Below, piece after piece: positions 29,368 to 38,297 of a stretch of DNA of 64,000 nucleotides. A program made the position numbers and the translations under genes. Under the pieces are notes generated by a model. The model was given only the letters and a program-made list of their open reading frames with translations, had not been told where the DNA came from and searched no databases. Each line of letters starts with the position of its first letter. The first letter of the stretch is position 1. This stretch comes from an uncultured Methanomicrobiales archaeon (GTDB lineage: Archaea > Halobacteriota > Methanomicrobia > Methanomicrobiales > Methanospirillaceae), in the NCBI GenBank assembly GCA_903832665.1, contig CAILCG010000019.1:96770-160769 (forward strand). The letters are read 5' to 3'.

Positions 29368-30618
29368 ATGGATGAAAGAGCATGGCAAAAAATCTATGAT
29401 TCGATTGGGTCCGTACCTAAAAACCCGGTAATTGTCGGGTTCAATGTGAATCTAGACCGTATCATCACGGTAACTCCGGAATTACTAAATTCCGAGCTTT
29501 TGAATCAACCATCGCTTCTAGAACTCCGTACCCGGCTCCTGCATTCCATGCGTACCTGCACTGCCGAAGAGTGGTTTGTGTCTGATCCCAAGCTGTATCA
29601 GCAGTTTTGCCACGCATTTGTCCAGACGGGGATGCTCGTTATAGGTGGTCAGGCGGGTATATCGGCAGTTTACCTGGCATCGACCGGTATTTCAGATGTC
29701 CTGTGCCTCACCCATTCCCCCGGTTCCGGGACGAGACGTCTTCTCGATCGTGCGGGTGTCCGGGTGCAGGATCTCAGTGAACTTGAGAAAAATCCCTCAT
29801 ACATGATCCACCTGATCTTTGAGTATCCTCCTGGTCTGGTGCCATTGGCAGAGGGTGCAACCCCGAGGAACAATCGATTTATTGTTTCTCCGGTCCATCT
29901 CCCGGAATCGGTACTGATACCGGATGAGAAGGTGGGTCCGGTCCTCGCGGCAACCTACCCTTACGCCAGGGCATTTCTTTCCGGGTACCAGTACCTTCAC
30001 ACGGAATCTGATTTTGCCCGTGCGGGAGATCAAATCCTCCAGATGAAAAAAAATAATGGCCGTATGCGGATTCACGTTGAATGCGTGTCCGTTACTGATC
30101 CCGAAGTTATCAGCGGTTTTATCTGCCATATTCTGCCGGCAGCAGACAGCGTGGGACTCAATGAACATGAACTCCAGTTACTCCTTAAAAATATGAATCG
30201 GGAGAACCCGAACCCCGGCACTTTTGAGGAACTGTCTCCGGTCAGGCAGGTAAATGGGGCACTCGGAATCTGCACTACCTGCGGACTGAAACGCCTTCAC
30301 CTTCACACGTTTGGTTATTACATACAGGTTACCCGGACGGATTGCGCATGTCCTGAAGCATCAATCAATGCCTTGCTCTTTGCATCATTGAATGTTGCTG
30401 AATCAGCACAGGGTACCCGGAGGGAAATATCTTCCCGGGGGATCTCTGCTTACGATGAGGTAAATTCGGCATTGGGTCCACATATTTCCCCGGGGATCTT
30501 CCGGTCAGGTAACTTTACAATTTTCCTGATTCCAACCATTATTGCAGAAAACATCTCGAAATCTTCCGGTCTTGGGGATGTCCTCTCATCCAGTGCTTTT
30601 GTTGCAGATCGTTTCTGA
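29368..30618 (+). CDS. ADP-dependent glucokinase/phosphofructokinase family kinase
   Basis: Archaeal ribokinase-fold kinases of this family phosphorylate glucose or fructose-6-phosphate with ADP as donor. Seen here are IVGFNVNLDRIITV near the N-terminus, VIGGQAGISAVYLASTG, and the C-terminal ADP-site loop SSGLGDVLSSSAF carrying the catalytic aspartate. At about 416 residues the length is slightly below typical (about 450). The ORF opens with TTG at 29314; I prefer ATG 29368 (MDERAWQK), preceded by AAGGAATC. Sequence alone does not separate glucokinase from phosphofructokinase. It is divergent from glgP and upstream of the GH57 gene, fitting glycogen-derived sugar use. Confidence 0.87.
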   Translation: MDERAWQKIYDSIGSVPKNPVIVGFNVNLDRIITVTPELLNSELLNQPSLLELRTRLLHSMRTCTAEEWFVSDPKLYQQFCHAFVQTGMLVIGGQAGISAVYLASTGISDVLCLTHSPGSGTRRLLDRAGVRVQDLSELEKNPSYMIHLIFEYPPGLVPLAEGATPRNNRFIVSPVHLPESVLIPDEKVGPVLAATYPYARAFLSGYQYLHTESDFARAGDQILQMKKNNGRMRIHVECVSVTDPEVISGFICHILPAADSVGLNEHELQLLLKNMNRENPNPGTFEELSPVRQVNGALGICTTCGLKRLHLHTFGYYIQVTRTDCACPEASINALLFASLNVAESAQGTRREISSRGISAYDEVNSALGPHISPGIFRSGNFTIFLIPTIIAENISKSSGLGDVLSSSAFVADRF

Positions 30619-30734
30619 AAATTCTGTAATTATGCGGATTCGACAGGTCCACTGCGAGAATTTTCAACTCCTCTGAGAATTTTTTGCGCCTCACATTTTA
30701 CTCGTTTTTTCATTTTATGGAATTTGTAAGAATG

Positions 30735-30743
30735 TTTATATAT
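30735..30743 (+). promoter_or_regulatory. TATA box upstream of the GH57 amylase gene
   Basis: TTTATATAT within the 296-base gap between the ADP-kinase and GH57 genes, about 170 bases before the GH57 start, implies a leader of some 145 nucleotides. The ORF on the other strand (30630..31016) has no support and is taken as a shadow. Confidence 0.45.
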
Positions 30744-30914
30744 TACTGTTCGATTATGATGTAACACATAGAAAAAGGTCAGTCTCCGTTTCCGCAGCGA
30801 TATGTTTCCTGCATATATGTGGTTTTTTTCATAAAGCCCGAAAAACAGGTCCTTTGGATAATTACAGTAATTACCTGGTGGATTGAGCTTTTTCGAAAGT
30901 AGGATCAGTTTGTC

Positions 30915-32368
30915 ATGCCACCCGTATGTATTGGATTCGAAGTTCACCAGCCATACCGGCTGAACAGGCAGTTTGAACCCTTTCCAAAGATGAAAAAGAA
31001 AGATCTTTTTGATCACTATTTTGACAGCCTGAATAAGGAAATTCTCGTGAGGGTAGCTGAAAAGTGCTACGACCCTGCCACAGAGATCATTCTCGAAAAG
31101 CTTGACAATGGTTTTTTATGCTCGTTTTCCCTGTCGGGAATTCTGATCGAACAACTGGAAAAATGGAGCAGGGATACCCTCTCACTCTTTGAACAGGTGG
31201 CCAGGCATAAGAACAGCGAGATGATCGGGCAGACCTACTACCATAGTATTGCCAGTTGTTTCCATGATAAAACTGAATTTAAAGAACAGGTCCGGCTCCA
31301 TTCTGACCTGATGTACGACCAGTTCAAAGTCAGGCCGACAGTTCTTGAAAACACTGAATTTACCTTCAACAACGATATAGCTGCGTCGGCAAACGAGATG
31401 GATTTCTCCGGTATTTTTACCGAAGGAGTAGATCGCGTCCTGGGGTGGCGCAGCCCAAACCATATCTATTCCTGCCAGGGGATTCCGGTAATTCTCCGTA
31501 ATACCAAATTATCCGATGACATTGCTTTCCGGTTCGGCAACACTTCCTGGGATATGTATCCCCTGACCGCAGACACCTATGCCCAATGGGTTGCCTCATC
31601 GGAAGGAGATGTGGTCAATATCTTCCTGGATTACGAAACATTCGGCGAGCATTTCTGGAAAGAGACCGGGATCTTTGAATTCCTGAAATCCCTCCCGGAT
31701 GAACTGGCGGCGCAGGGTGTTGAATTAATCCTTCCATCGGACAGTGTATCCCGTTTTTCTCCCGTGGGAGAAATAACTGTCACCGAGACAATCTCATGGG
31801 CAGATCTTGAGAAAGATACCTCGGCGTGGATGGGTAACGATCGACAGCGGGCGGCATTTCATGCAGTTCAGCTGGCACGGCCCTATGCGATTGACAAACC
31901 GATCTGGAGATATCTCCAGACAAGTGACCATTTCTACTATATGGCTTCCAAGTACGGAACTTGCGGTGAAGTCCATGCCTACTTCAGTCATCACGAGGCC
32001 GATGATGCCTTCAAGACCTACATGAGGGTACTGGCAGAATACGAGTCACGCAATATTCGCGTTATAAAAAACCGGAAATCGGCAAAAACATTACGGACCC
32101 TGGCACGGAGCAGGCGTTTCATTTTGCCGGACCTTCCGGATTTATCGGACATACGGCCTATAACCTTGACCAGTTTGAAGAATTGCTCTATATTGTGCCC
32201 AAGGATTCGATTCTGTTCCACCAGGAAAGGGGCGATTTTTCCTGCTGGATCGCGAATATTCTTGAAGATCCGCGCCTTGCAGAGAATGTTGCAGCGCTTA
32301 TGGAACGACGTGACCTTATCCAGGTGATAAAAGAGCGGAGGGAGCTGTTGTGGAGTCACTTAAAATAG
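30915..32368 (+). pseudogene. GH57 family alpha-amylase-like enzyme, frameshifted near the 3' end
   Basis: A glycoside hydrolase 57 enzyme acting on alpha-glucans. The N-terminus CIGFEVHQPYRLNRQ and the body with VLENTEFTFNND and VNIFLDYETFGEHFW (a likely catalytic aspartate region) identify it. ORF 30915..32327 loses similarity after ESRNIRVIKN. The expected continuation (PEIGKNITDPGTEQAFHFAGPSGFIGHTAYNLDQFEELLYIVPKDSILFHQERGDFSCWIANILEDPRLAEN) is in the frame of ORF 32183..32368. One extra A in the six-A run at 32066-32071 would restore a single frame, so the lesion is a one-base loss in a homopolymer and may be a sequencing error. The repaired gene overlaps the next gene by 19 bases. Confidence 0.87.
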
Positions 32369-33492
32369 CCTTTTTCTGCTGGGAGTCGATGTATGCGGAA
32401 CGGGTTGGCGGGCTTGCGAATGCCGCAACAAATCTTGCAGAGACACTGGTGAAACAACAGCATGAAGTACATTTTTTTACCCGGGGTACCATGCCCGACC
32501 AGACGGTAAACGGGGTCCATTATCATTATTGTGTTCCCACCGGGAAAAATATTGTAGATTATTGCAATGCCATGAGTACAGCAATGGTAAACCAGTTTAA
32601 AAAATTTGATTCCCCGCATAAATTCGATTATCTTCATTTCCATGACTGGCATGTGGTCCAGGCCCTGCATCACCTCCAGGATCGCAATACGATCCTCACA
32701 TATCATTCCACCGAGTATGGACGAAATGGAAACCAGAACGGGGACTGGTGGGAGTTTAAGGAGATCACCGGAAAAGAGTGGTACGGGGGGTTCATTGCAA
32801 AAAGGGTGACTGCAGTATCGGTAACCCTGAAAAACGAAGTGATGCAGTTATACAATGTTCCATCTGACAAATGTGATGTTATTCCCAATGGGGTCGTCCC
32901 CCGTGAATACCGGACAAATATCGACCCGGGGGAAGTGAAAAAAGCATATGGTATCCATCCCTACGCCCCGCTTGTCCTGTTTATTGGCAGGCTCGTGTAC
33001 CAGAAAGGGCCGGATCTGTTCATTGAAGCGATTCGTACTGTCTGCCGGACCCACTGGGATGCAAAGGTGATAGTGGCCGGCGATGGGGGAATGCGCCAGT
33101 TGCTCCAGGAACAGGCAAGGGATCTCCCGGTCCAGTTTGTTGGTTACATACCCGATTCAGAGTATATCCGCCTGCTGAATGCTGCTGATATTGTGGTCAT
33201 TCCCAGTCGCAACGAGCCGTTCGGCCTGGTCCTTCTCGAAGCATGGAGTGCCGAGAAATGTGTTGTTGCCTGCAATGTCGGGGGATTATCGGAAAATATC
33301 GACGCCTATGTAAATGGGCTGAAAGTAGAGGTGAACCCGGAATCCATTGCCGGGGGTATCAACACCATGATTGAGGAACCCTGGAATGTAGGGGCTCTGG
33401 GGATGTGGGGGAGAAGAAAGGTGGACCGGGTCTTTCTCTGGGGTCCCATTGTAAAAGGACTGACAGATACGTACGCCCGAACCACGTCGTAG
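32350..33492 (+). CDS. Glycogen synthase-like glycosyltransferase
   Basis: A 380-residue GT-B transferase (GT4/GT5 type) starting at GTG with GGAGG seven bases upstream, inside the end of the GH57 gene. The acceptor domain begins LKIAFFCWESMYAERVGGLANAATNLAETL, the synthase-like GG motif, followed by FDYLHFHDWHVVQALHHL. The donor domain carries VIPNGVVPREY, LVLFIGRLVYQKGPDLFIEA and the nucleotide-sugar motif SRNEPFGLVLLEAW. Overlap with a GH57 gene and proximity to phosphorylase and glucanotransferase genes make alpha-glucan synthesis the best guess. The donor (ADP- or UDP-glucose) cannot be determined. Confidence 0.88.
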   Translation: MESLKIAFFCWESMYAERVGGLANAATNLAETLVKQQHEVHFFTRGTMPDQTVNGVHYHYCVPTGKNIVDYCNAMSTAMVNQFKKFDSPHKFDYLHFHDWHVVQALHHLQDRNTILTYHSTEYGRNGNQNGDWWEFKEITGKEWYGGFIAKRVTAVSVTLKNEVMQLYNVPSDKCDVIPNGVVPREYRTNIDPGEVKKAYGIHPYAPLVLFIGRLVYQKGPDLFIEAIRTVCRTHWDAKVIVAGDGGMRQLLQEQARDLPVQFVGYIPDSEYIRLLNAADIVVIPSRNEPFGLVLLEAWSAEKCVVACNVGGLSENIDAYVNGLKVEVNPESIAGGINTMIEEPWNVGALGMWGRRKVDRVFLWGPIVKGLTDTYARTTS

Positions 33493-33567
33493 ATAATCTC
33501 TTATATCAAGCCCTTTTTAAACCAAGAGAGGGAAGCGCTCCTATGCAAAGCAGAAAACTGAATTGAT

Positions 33568-33607
33568 GTAACGCTAGATCCCGGCTACTTGCGTTACGAT
33601 TTTTTTT
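33568..33607 (+). terminator. Hairpin plus T-run terminator after the glycosyltransferase gene
   Basis: GTAACGC (33568-33574) and GCGTTAC (33591-33597) form a perfect 7-bp stem with a 16-base loop, followed within three bases by eight T residues. This would end the GH57-glycosyltransferase transcript before the phosphoribulokinase promoter. Confidence 0.6.
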
Positions 33608-33610
33608 GGT

Positions 33611-33619
33611 TTTTATAAG
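33611..33619 (+). promoter_or_regulatory. TATA box upstream of phosphoribulokinase
   Basis: TTTTATAAG directly follows the terminator T run and lies about 90 bases before the chosen kinase start, placing the expected transcript start near 33640. This marks a separate unit for the kinase-pfk-pgi genes. Confidence 0.5.
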
Positions 33620-33652
33620 AAGTCAGGTTGGGAACGAATGAGAGAGGAAAAT

Positions 33653-33682
33653 ATGATAAATATCCGGATGCTTTTTACGTGA
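33653..33682 (+). CDS. Possible 9-residue upstream ORF in the phosphoribulokinase leader
   Basis: AGAGAGGAAAAT followed by ATG opens a short frame, MINIRMLFT, ending in TGA 23 bases before the phosphoribulokinase ATG. The good ribosome site and its position between the predicted transcript start and the gene suggest a leader peptide, but so short an ORF may be chance. Confidence 0.3.
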   Translation: MINIRMLFT

Positions 33683-33705
33683 TACATTACCAAGAGGAAT
33701 TACGC

Positions 33706-34713
33706 ATGTACCATCCGAACTTTAAGGATACCATTGCAGTTTCGCCCTATATCTTTACCATTGGCGTTGCCGGGGACAGTGGTTCGGGAAAGACAACTTT
33801 CACTCAGGGGATACGAAGTATATTTGGCGAGGATCTCGTTTCAACTATCACGCTTGACGATTATCACAGCCTGGACCGAGAAGGACGCAGGGAACAGGGC
33901 CTCACGGCGTTAAATCCCAAGGCAAACCGGATTGAACAACTGGAGCGGGATCTCATCCTGCTGAAAAGGGGGGTGCCGGTAGAAAAACCCTCGTACAATC
34001 ACGCCACTGGCACATTTAATCCACCGGCGATATTTTCCCCAAAAAAGATCCTGATACTTGAAGGGCTCCACACTCTTTTCACCCCCACTCTGCGAAAATA
34101 TCTGGATTTTACGCTCTTTGTTGACCCGGCAAAGCAGGTGAAGTACGACTGGAAGATCCACCGGGATGTTGACCAGCGGGGATATTCACGCGATGCGGTT
34201 TTACAAGAGATCGCAGAGCGTGAACCGGAGTATGAACGCTACATCTCTCCCCAGAAGGAATATGCCGATGCTGTTATTGGTATCGATTATTCCCGGTACG
34301 GTCAAACGCTGGGTATCGAGAGAAATGTGTATAAAGTCATTCTTTCCCAGAGCCGGATGAAGCAGAGTATTGAAAATATCGATCTCTCTCTGGACCTCTA
34401 CTCGATTCTCTCGTTATCGGAGCGTAATTTCTCCCTGGAATTTGTTACCAGCCGGCAGGGTGACCAGAAGATGGGTGGGCTGATCATAGACGGGGAACTG
34501 AGCGAACACGTGGTGAAAAAGCTTGAGCACAGTATCGAAGAGCAGACACGTGTTCATCCCATTTCCATCTTCAAGCACCGGAACTATGTAACCGCCGGGG
34601 ATCTGGTCCAGCTGATTCTCTGCTGGCGCATCATTCATAGACGGATATTCATGGAAACGGCCGGTACTGCCGACCATAATAATTACCGCATACAAAAAGA
34701 CCATAACCTGTGA
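33706..34713 (+). CDS. Phosphoribulokinase
   Basis: The enzyme phosphorylates ribulose-5-phosphate to ribulose-1,5-bisphosphate. Residues 13-25 hold IGVAGDSGSGKTTF (Walker A), then ITLDDYHSLDREGRREQG, the substrate region KPSYNHATGTF, and ILILEGLHTLFTPTLRKYLDFTLFVDP (Walker B side). A C-terminal extension of about 100 residues follows. I chose MYHPNFKDT at 33706 with GAGG eight bases upstream; the ORF track starts 26 codons earlier at TTG. In methanogens this kinase has been linked to the reductive hexulose-phosphate pathway with archaeal Rubisco, as in Methanospirillum. No Rubisco gene is in this window. Confidence 0.9.
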   Translation: MYHPNFKDTIAVSPYIFTIGVAGDSGSGKTTFTQGIRSIFGEDLVSTITLDDYHSLDREGRREQGLTALNPKANRIEQLERDLILLKRGVPVEKPSYNHATGTFNPPAIFSPKKILILEGLHTLFTPTLRKYLDFTLFVDPAKQVKYDWKIHRDVDQRGYSRDAVLQEIAEREPEYERYISPQKEYADAVIGIDYSRYGQTLGIERNVYKVILSQSRMKQSIENIDLSLDLYSILSLSERNFSLEFVTSRQGDQKMGGLIIDGELSEHVVKKLEHSIEEQTRVHPISIFKHRNYVTAGDLVQLILCWRIIHRRIFMETAGTADHNNYRIQKDHNL

Positions 34714-34739
34714 ATGTGAAGGAAGAGTAGGAGTGAGCA

Positions 34740-34844
34740 ATGAAAGCAGGGGAATTCATTCATCTTGCAAGAGGTATGCCGGTCGGGCATCATCCCACCA
34801 GAATGGTTCAGGAATCCCTGAATTCAGGAATCGTCAGATTATGA
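34740..34844 (+). CDS. Candidate 34-residue small protein, coupled to phosphofructokinase
   Basis: Missing from the ORF track. AGGAGTGAGCA sits just before the ATG, a strong ribosome site. The frame MKAGEFIHLARGMPVGHHPTRMVQESLNSGIVRL ends with TGA overlapping the phosphofructokinase ATG (ATGA at 34841-34844), the classic translational-coupling arrangement. It may be a regulatory or scaffolding small protein, or only a coupling leader. The competing frame (pfk extended to GTG 34733) has an unusual N-terminal extension not expected in the PFK family. No homolog recognised. Confidence 0.5.
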   Translation: MKAGEFIHLARGMPVGHHPTRMVQESLNSGIVRL

Positions 34845-35881
34845 AAACAATCGGAGTCCTGACGGGAGGTGGTGACTGTCCCGGGCTCAATGCGGTGATC
34901 CGGGCCGTAGAGAGAGCGGGGATCAAATATGATTTTGCGACCCTGGGTATCCGCAACGGGTGGCAGGGTCTTATTGACGGCGATGTTGAACCCCTCACCG
35001 ATTTCTCTGTCTCCGGAATCCTGCCCCTGGGAGGAACGATCCTCGGGACCTCCAGGACCGATCCGCTGAAAAATACAACGGATTTCCAGAAGATCAAAGC
35101 CAATCTTAAAAAATACGGGATTCATGCGCTGGTTGTCATCGGGGGAGACGGGACGCTGTCGGCAGCCAGGGATGTGGCAAAGGAAGGAATTTCCATTGTA
35201 GGAATCCCCAAAACGATCGATAATGACATCTCGGGTACCGATATGACATTCGGCTTCGACACTGCGGTTGCCACCGTTACCGAAGCGATCGATCGTCTCC
35301 ATACCACTGCTGAATCCCATCACCGGATCATTGTCGTTGAAGTGATGGGAAGAAATGTCGGTTGGATTGCGGTCATGGCAGGTATCGCAGGAGGAGCCGA
35401 CGAGATCCTTATCCCCGAAGTTCACTTTACCATGGATGCGGTCTGTAAAAAATTGAAGGACCGGTACGATACGGGGAAAAAATTCTCCATTGTCGTGATT
35501 GCAGAAGGGGCTCATGAAAAAGATCTCGGTTTGTCGACCGTTCCGCTCAATGAACGGGATGAATGCGGGCATGAGAAGTTTGTGGGTGTAGGAAATATAT
35601 TGGGAAAGGAACTGGAACGGCGACTTGGCATCGAGACCCGGGTGACCATTCTCGGGCATGTCCAGCGGGGTGGTTCACCTACCGCGTATGACCGCATCCT
35701 TGCAACGCGGTTTGGTGTCGCGGGAGTCCAGCTCGTTCATGCCGGTGATTTCGGGAAGATGGTCGCACTCCAGGGAAACCGGATCACCAGCATTCCCCTG
35801 GAGACAGCAGTCAACCAGCTTAAAACCGTTGATGCTGATTTCTATGAACTGGCCATGACGGTGATCGGAGGACGGAGATGA
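34841..35881 (+). CDS. 6-phosphofructokinase (PFKA family, GGDGT / PKTIDND type)
   Basis: The enzyme phosphorylates fructose-6-phosphate. MKTIGVLTGGGDCPGLNAVIRA opens the family fold, with ILGTSRTDP, VVIGGDGTLSAARD, GIPKTIDNDISGTDMTFGFDTA, EVMGRNVGWIAVMAG, and GHVQRGGSPTAYDR near the end. At the two donor-determining positions (Escherichia coli numbering) it has Gly104 in GGDGT and Lys124 in PKTIDND. ATP enzymes usually have Gly/Gly and PPi enzymes Asp/Lys, so this is the mixed-signature group and its donor is open. The roughly 347-residue length is normal. It follows a small ORF by ATGA overlap and overlaps pgi by ATGA, so the set is one operon. Confidence 0.92.
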   Translation: MKTIGVLTGGGDCPGLNAVIRAVERAGIKYDFATLGIRNGWQGLIDGDVEPLTDFSVSGILPLGGTILGTSRTDPLKNTTDFQKIKANLKKYGIHALVVIGGDGTLSAARDVAKEGISIVGIPKTIDNDISGTDMTFGFDTAVATVTEAIDRLHTTAESHHRIIVVEVMGRNVGWIAVMAGIAGGADEILIPEVHFTMDAVCKKLKDRYDTGKKFSIVVIAEGAHEKDLGLSTVPLNERDECGHEKFVGVGNILGKELERRLGIETRVTILGHVQRGGSPTAYDRILATRFGVAGVQLVHAGDFGKMVALQGNRITSIPLETAVNQLKTVDADFYELAMTVIGGRR

Positions 35882-36636
35882 ACAAAAAATTTGATCCTCA
35901 GGTCCCCCCATCTTCCAATCCCGTATTTTCCGTTTGCTGGAAAGGACCCCTGCCGGATCCTGCTGTCAGGACTGCTGAAGATCTCAGGAATGTTCTGGCA
36001 AATCCAGGGTGTGCCTGTACAGGTCCGGTCTATTATATGTACCGGGATGTGGCCCGAACCGATGAGGACCGGATCTGGCTCTCCTCCCAGGGGCTCCGGT
36101 TCGATATCACGGTCATCCCCCCGCGTGAACTCTGCGGAGAGTACAATAAAACAAAGGGGCATTATCACCCCGCTGATTCATCAGGTACCGGTTACCCTGA
36201 GATATATGAAGTCTTAGCAGGTGAGGCACATTATTTGATCCAGGATAAGAATTGCTCCGATGTTGTCATGATAGCTGCTTCTGCCGGGGATGTTGTTGTG
36301 GTACCCCCGGGATATGGCCACGTGACCATCAACCCAACCCGTTTTACCGTTCTCCAGATGGCAAACATTGTGTCTTCACGTTTTTCAAGTAACTATCTTG
36401 GCTATGAGGCAAAGAACGGCGCAGCGTTTTTTGAGTGGGTAAAAGAAGGATTTGTGAAAAACCCTGCCTATAAAAACCATGCTTCCCTCAGGCTCGTGAA
36501 GGCGCGACGACTTGCTGAGGTAAAGGATGCGATTCCTGACCCGCTCTACAATCTTATTGAAGACCGGGCTCCGGTCCTTGAGTTCCTGAATCATCCGGAA
36601 AAGTTCGAATCCTTATTCCGGGAACTCTACCCCTAG
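35878..36636 (+). CDS. Glucose-6-phosphate isomerase, archaeal cupin type
   Basis: This metal-dependent isomerase interconverts glucose-6-phosphate and fructose-6-phosphate. The cupin motifs are clear: KGHYHPADSSGTGYPEIYEVLAGEAHYL supplies the metal-binding histidines and glutamate, and VVVPPGYGHVTINPT the last histidine. At 252 residues it is longer than the roughly 190-residue Pyrococcus enzyme, with an N-terminal extension and a C-terminal helical tail (SLRLVKARRLAEVKDAI). The ATG overlaps the pfk stop, so the two sugar-phosphate enzymes are translationally coupled. Confidence 0.92.
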   Translation: MNKKFDPQVPPSSNPVFSVCWKGPLPDPAVRTAEDLRNVLANPGCACTGPVYYMYRDVARTDEDRIWLSSQGLRFDITVIPPRELCGEYNKTKGHYHPADSSGTGYPEIYEVLAGEAHYLIQDKNCSDVVMIAASAGDVVVVPPGYGHVTINPTRFTVLQMANIVSSRFSSNYLGYEAKNGAAFFEWVKEGFVKNPAYKNHASLRLVKARRLAEVKDAIPDPLYNLIEDRAPVLEFLNHPEKFESLFRELYP

Positions 36637-36713
36637 ATTTTTTTCAAATTTAAAAACGCGACGCTTTAAGAGAAAACCTTTCTAAAAAAAAACGGGACTG
36701 TGATATTTTTCCC

Positions 36714-38213
36714 TCAGGCTCTCCGGAAAATTCGTGTCTGGGCAGCCAGATTGCGGATCAGGGAAGGATCGATCTGGTCCTTTTCCATCTGCCATCTCCA
36801 GTTACCCTCATCAGTCCCCGGCCGGTTCATGCGGGAGATACCCCCAAGACTGAGAATATCCTGCATGGGAATGATTACCGTATCTGCGACCGACATCATG
36901 GCGAGCTGGATCAATTCCTTGGGCAATTGTTCTGGTTTCAGCTCCCGTCCGATATAGGAAAAAAGCCTCAGTTTTTCTTCCGGTGTGGCATCTGATTCAA
37001 GCCATCCCCGGGTTGTAGCATTGTCATGAGTATCGGTGTACAGGAAACAGTTTCGTTCCAGATTATGCGGGGCATGGGGACTGTTTGCAGGATCCTGGGT
37101 AAATGCAAAAAGAAGTACCCGCATTCCGGGAAGGTGAAACCTATCGATAAGAGCGGTTACATCCGGTGTAATGATGCCGAGATCTTCAGCAATCAGGGGA
37201 AGATCGGCCCTCCGGTTCTTCAGGACGGTCAATAATTTCTCTCCGGGGGCAGGGACCCATCGCCCGTTAATTGCATTTGGATCCCCAGCCGCAACCTCCC
37301 AGTAGGCAACAAATCCCCGGAAATGATCGACTCTGGGAACGTCAAATAAGTCCAGGTTATGCTCAATGCGATCGATCCACCACGAAAACCCCTCTTTTTC
37401 ATGTTCTTCCCAGCAATAAAGAGGATTTTTCCAGAGTTGGCCGGTCTTGCTAAAATAATCCGGAGGTACCCCTGCGATAACAGTGGGACGTAACTGCTTA
37501 TCCAACTGGAACAATCCCGGGTGTGTCCAGACATCAGCGCTGTGATAATTTACATAAATCGGGATATCTCCAATCAGGGCGATACCTTTTTTCCTCGCGT
37601 ACTTTTTCAGCATCTGCCACTGCCGGAAAAACAGATACTGGAGGAATTTTTCTTTCCCTATCATTATCTCGAGAGATTCCCGCATGGCATCCAGTGCTGC
37701 AGGTTCGCGATATTTTATCTCCTCCGGCCAATCGCTCCAGAGATCCCCGTTAAAACGCCGGTGCAATGCGGAAAAAAGTGCAAAATCCTCCAGCCAGCCG
37801 GTGTTGATCCTGCAGAACTCCAGATACTCCGGCAATCCCGTAATTTTTTTTTGGAATCGTTCGAATGCAAGCGTGAATACTGTCTCTTTGAATTCTATAA
37901 CTGCGGAAAAATCTGTCGTGCCGCAGGGAAAAGCCGGAATTTCTGTAATATCGGTTTTTTCGATAAAACCGTCATGTACCATACCATCAGGACTTATGAG
38001 ATTGGTATTGAACGCAAATGCCGAGGTGCTGAGGTACGGGGAATTATCAAATTCCGGACTGGTAGGATTCAGGGGAAGAATCTGCCAGTAACTCTGTTGT
38101 GCATTGGAAAGAAAATCTACAAACCTGTAGGCTGCAGGCCCTAAATCACCGATGCCATAGCCGGAAAAAAGAGAGGTGATGTGTAAAAGTATCCCGCTAC
38201 CTCTTTTTTTCAC
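36714..38213 (-). CDS. 4-alpha-glucanotransferase
   Basis: A GH77 enzyme that transfers alpha-1,4-glucan segments between chains. SPYLSTSAFAFNTNLISPDGM, IGDIPIYVNYHSADVW, RVDHFRGFVAYWEV (nucleophile Asp), LIAEDLGIITPDV (acid/base Glu) and YTDTHDNATTRGW are all present, and 499 residues is the normal length. The start is GTG. It is convergent with pgi across a 77-base T- and A-rich gap, and 84 bases downstream of the GH57-DUF3536 gene on the same strand. It likely reshapes glycogen chains made or degraded by the neighbouring enzymes. Confidence 0.96.
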   Translation of the reverse strand: MKKRGSGILLHITSLFSGYGIGDLGPAAYRFVDFLSNAQQSYWQILPLNPTSPEFDNSPYLSTSAFAFNTNLISPDGMVHDGFIEKTDITEIPAFPCGTTDFSAVIEFKETVFTLAFERFQKKITGLPEYLEFCRINTGWLEDFALFSALHRRFNGDLWSDWPEEIKYREPAALDAMRESLEIMIGKEKFLQYLFFRQWQMLKKYARKKGIALIGDIPIYVNYHSADVWTHPGLFQLDKQLRPTVIAGVPPDYFSKTGQLWKNPLYCWEEHEKEGFSWWIDRIEHNLDLFDVPRVDHFRGFVAYWEVAAGDPNAINGRWVPAPGEKLLTVLKNRRADLPLIAEDLGIITPDVTALIDRFHLPGMRVLLFAFTQDPANSPHAPHNLERNCFLYTDTHDNATTRGWLESDATPEEKLRLFSYIGRELKPEQLPKELIQLAMMSVADTVIIPMQDILSLGGISRMNRPGTDEGNWRWQMEKDQIDPSLIRNLAAQTRIFRRA

Positions 38214-38297
38214 ACAAAACCCCCTGCGTCTTTTCCGGTATTTGCGTGCATCCAGACGGGAATTGGTTTATTTCAGGATCTCCATGTCCAATAGAGT

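Noticed and set aside
30630-31016. 128-codon minus-strand ORF before the GH57 amylase
   Set aside because: Overlaps the GH57 start and promoter; basic, family-free translation.
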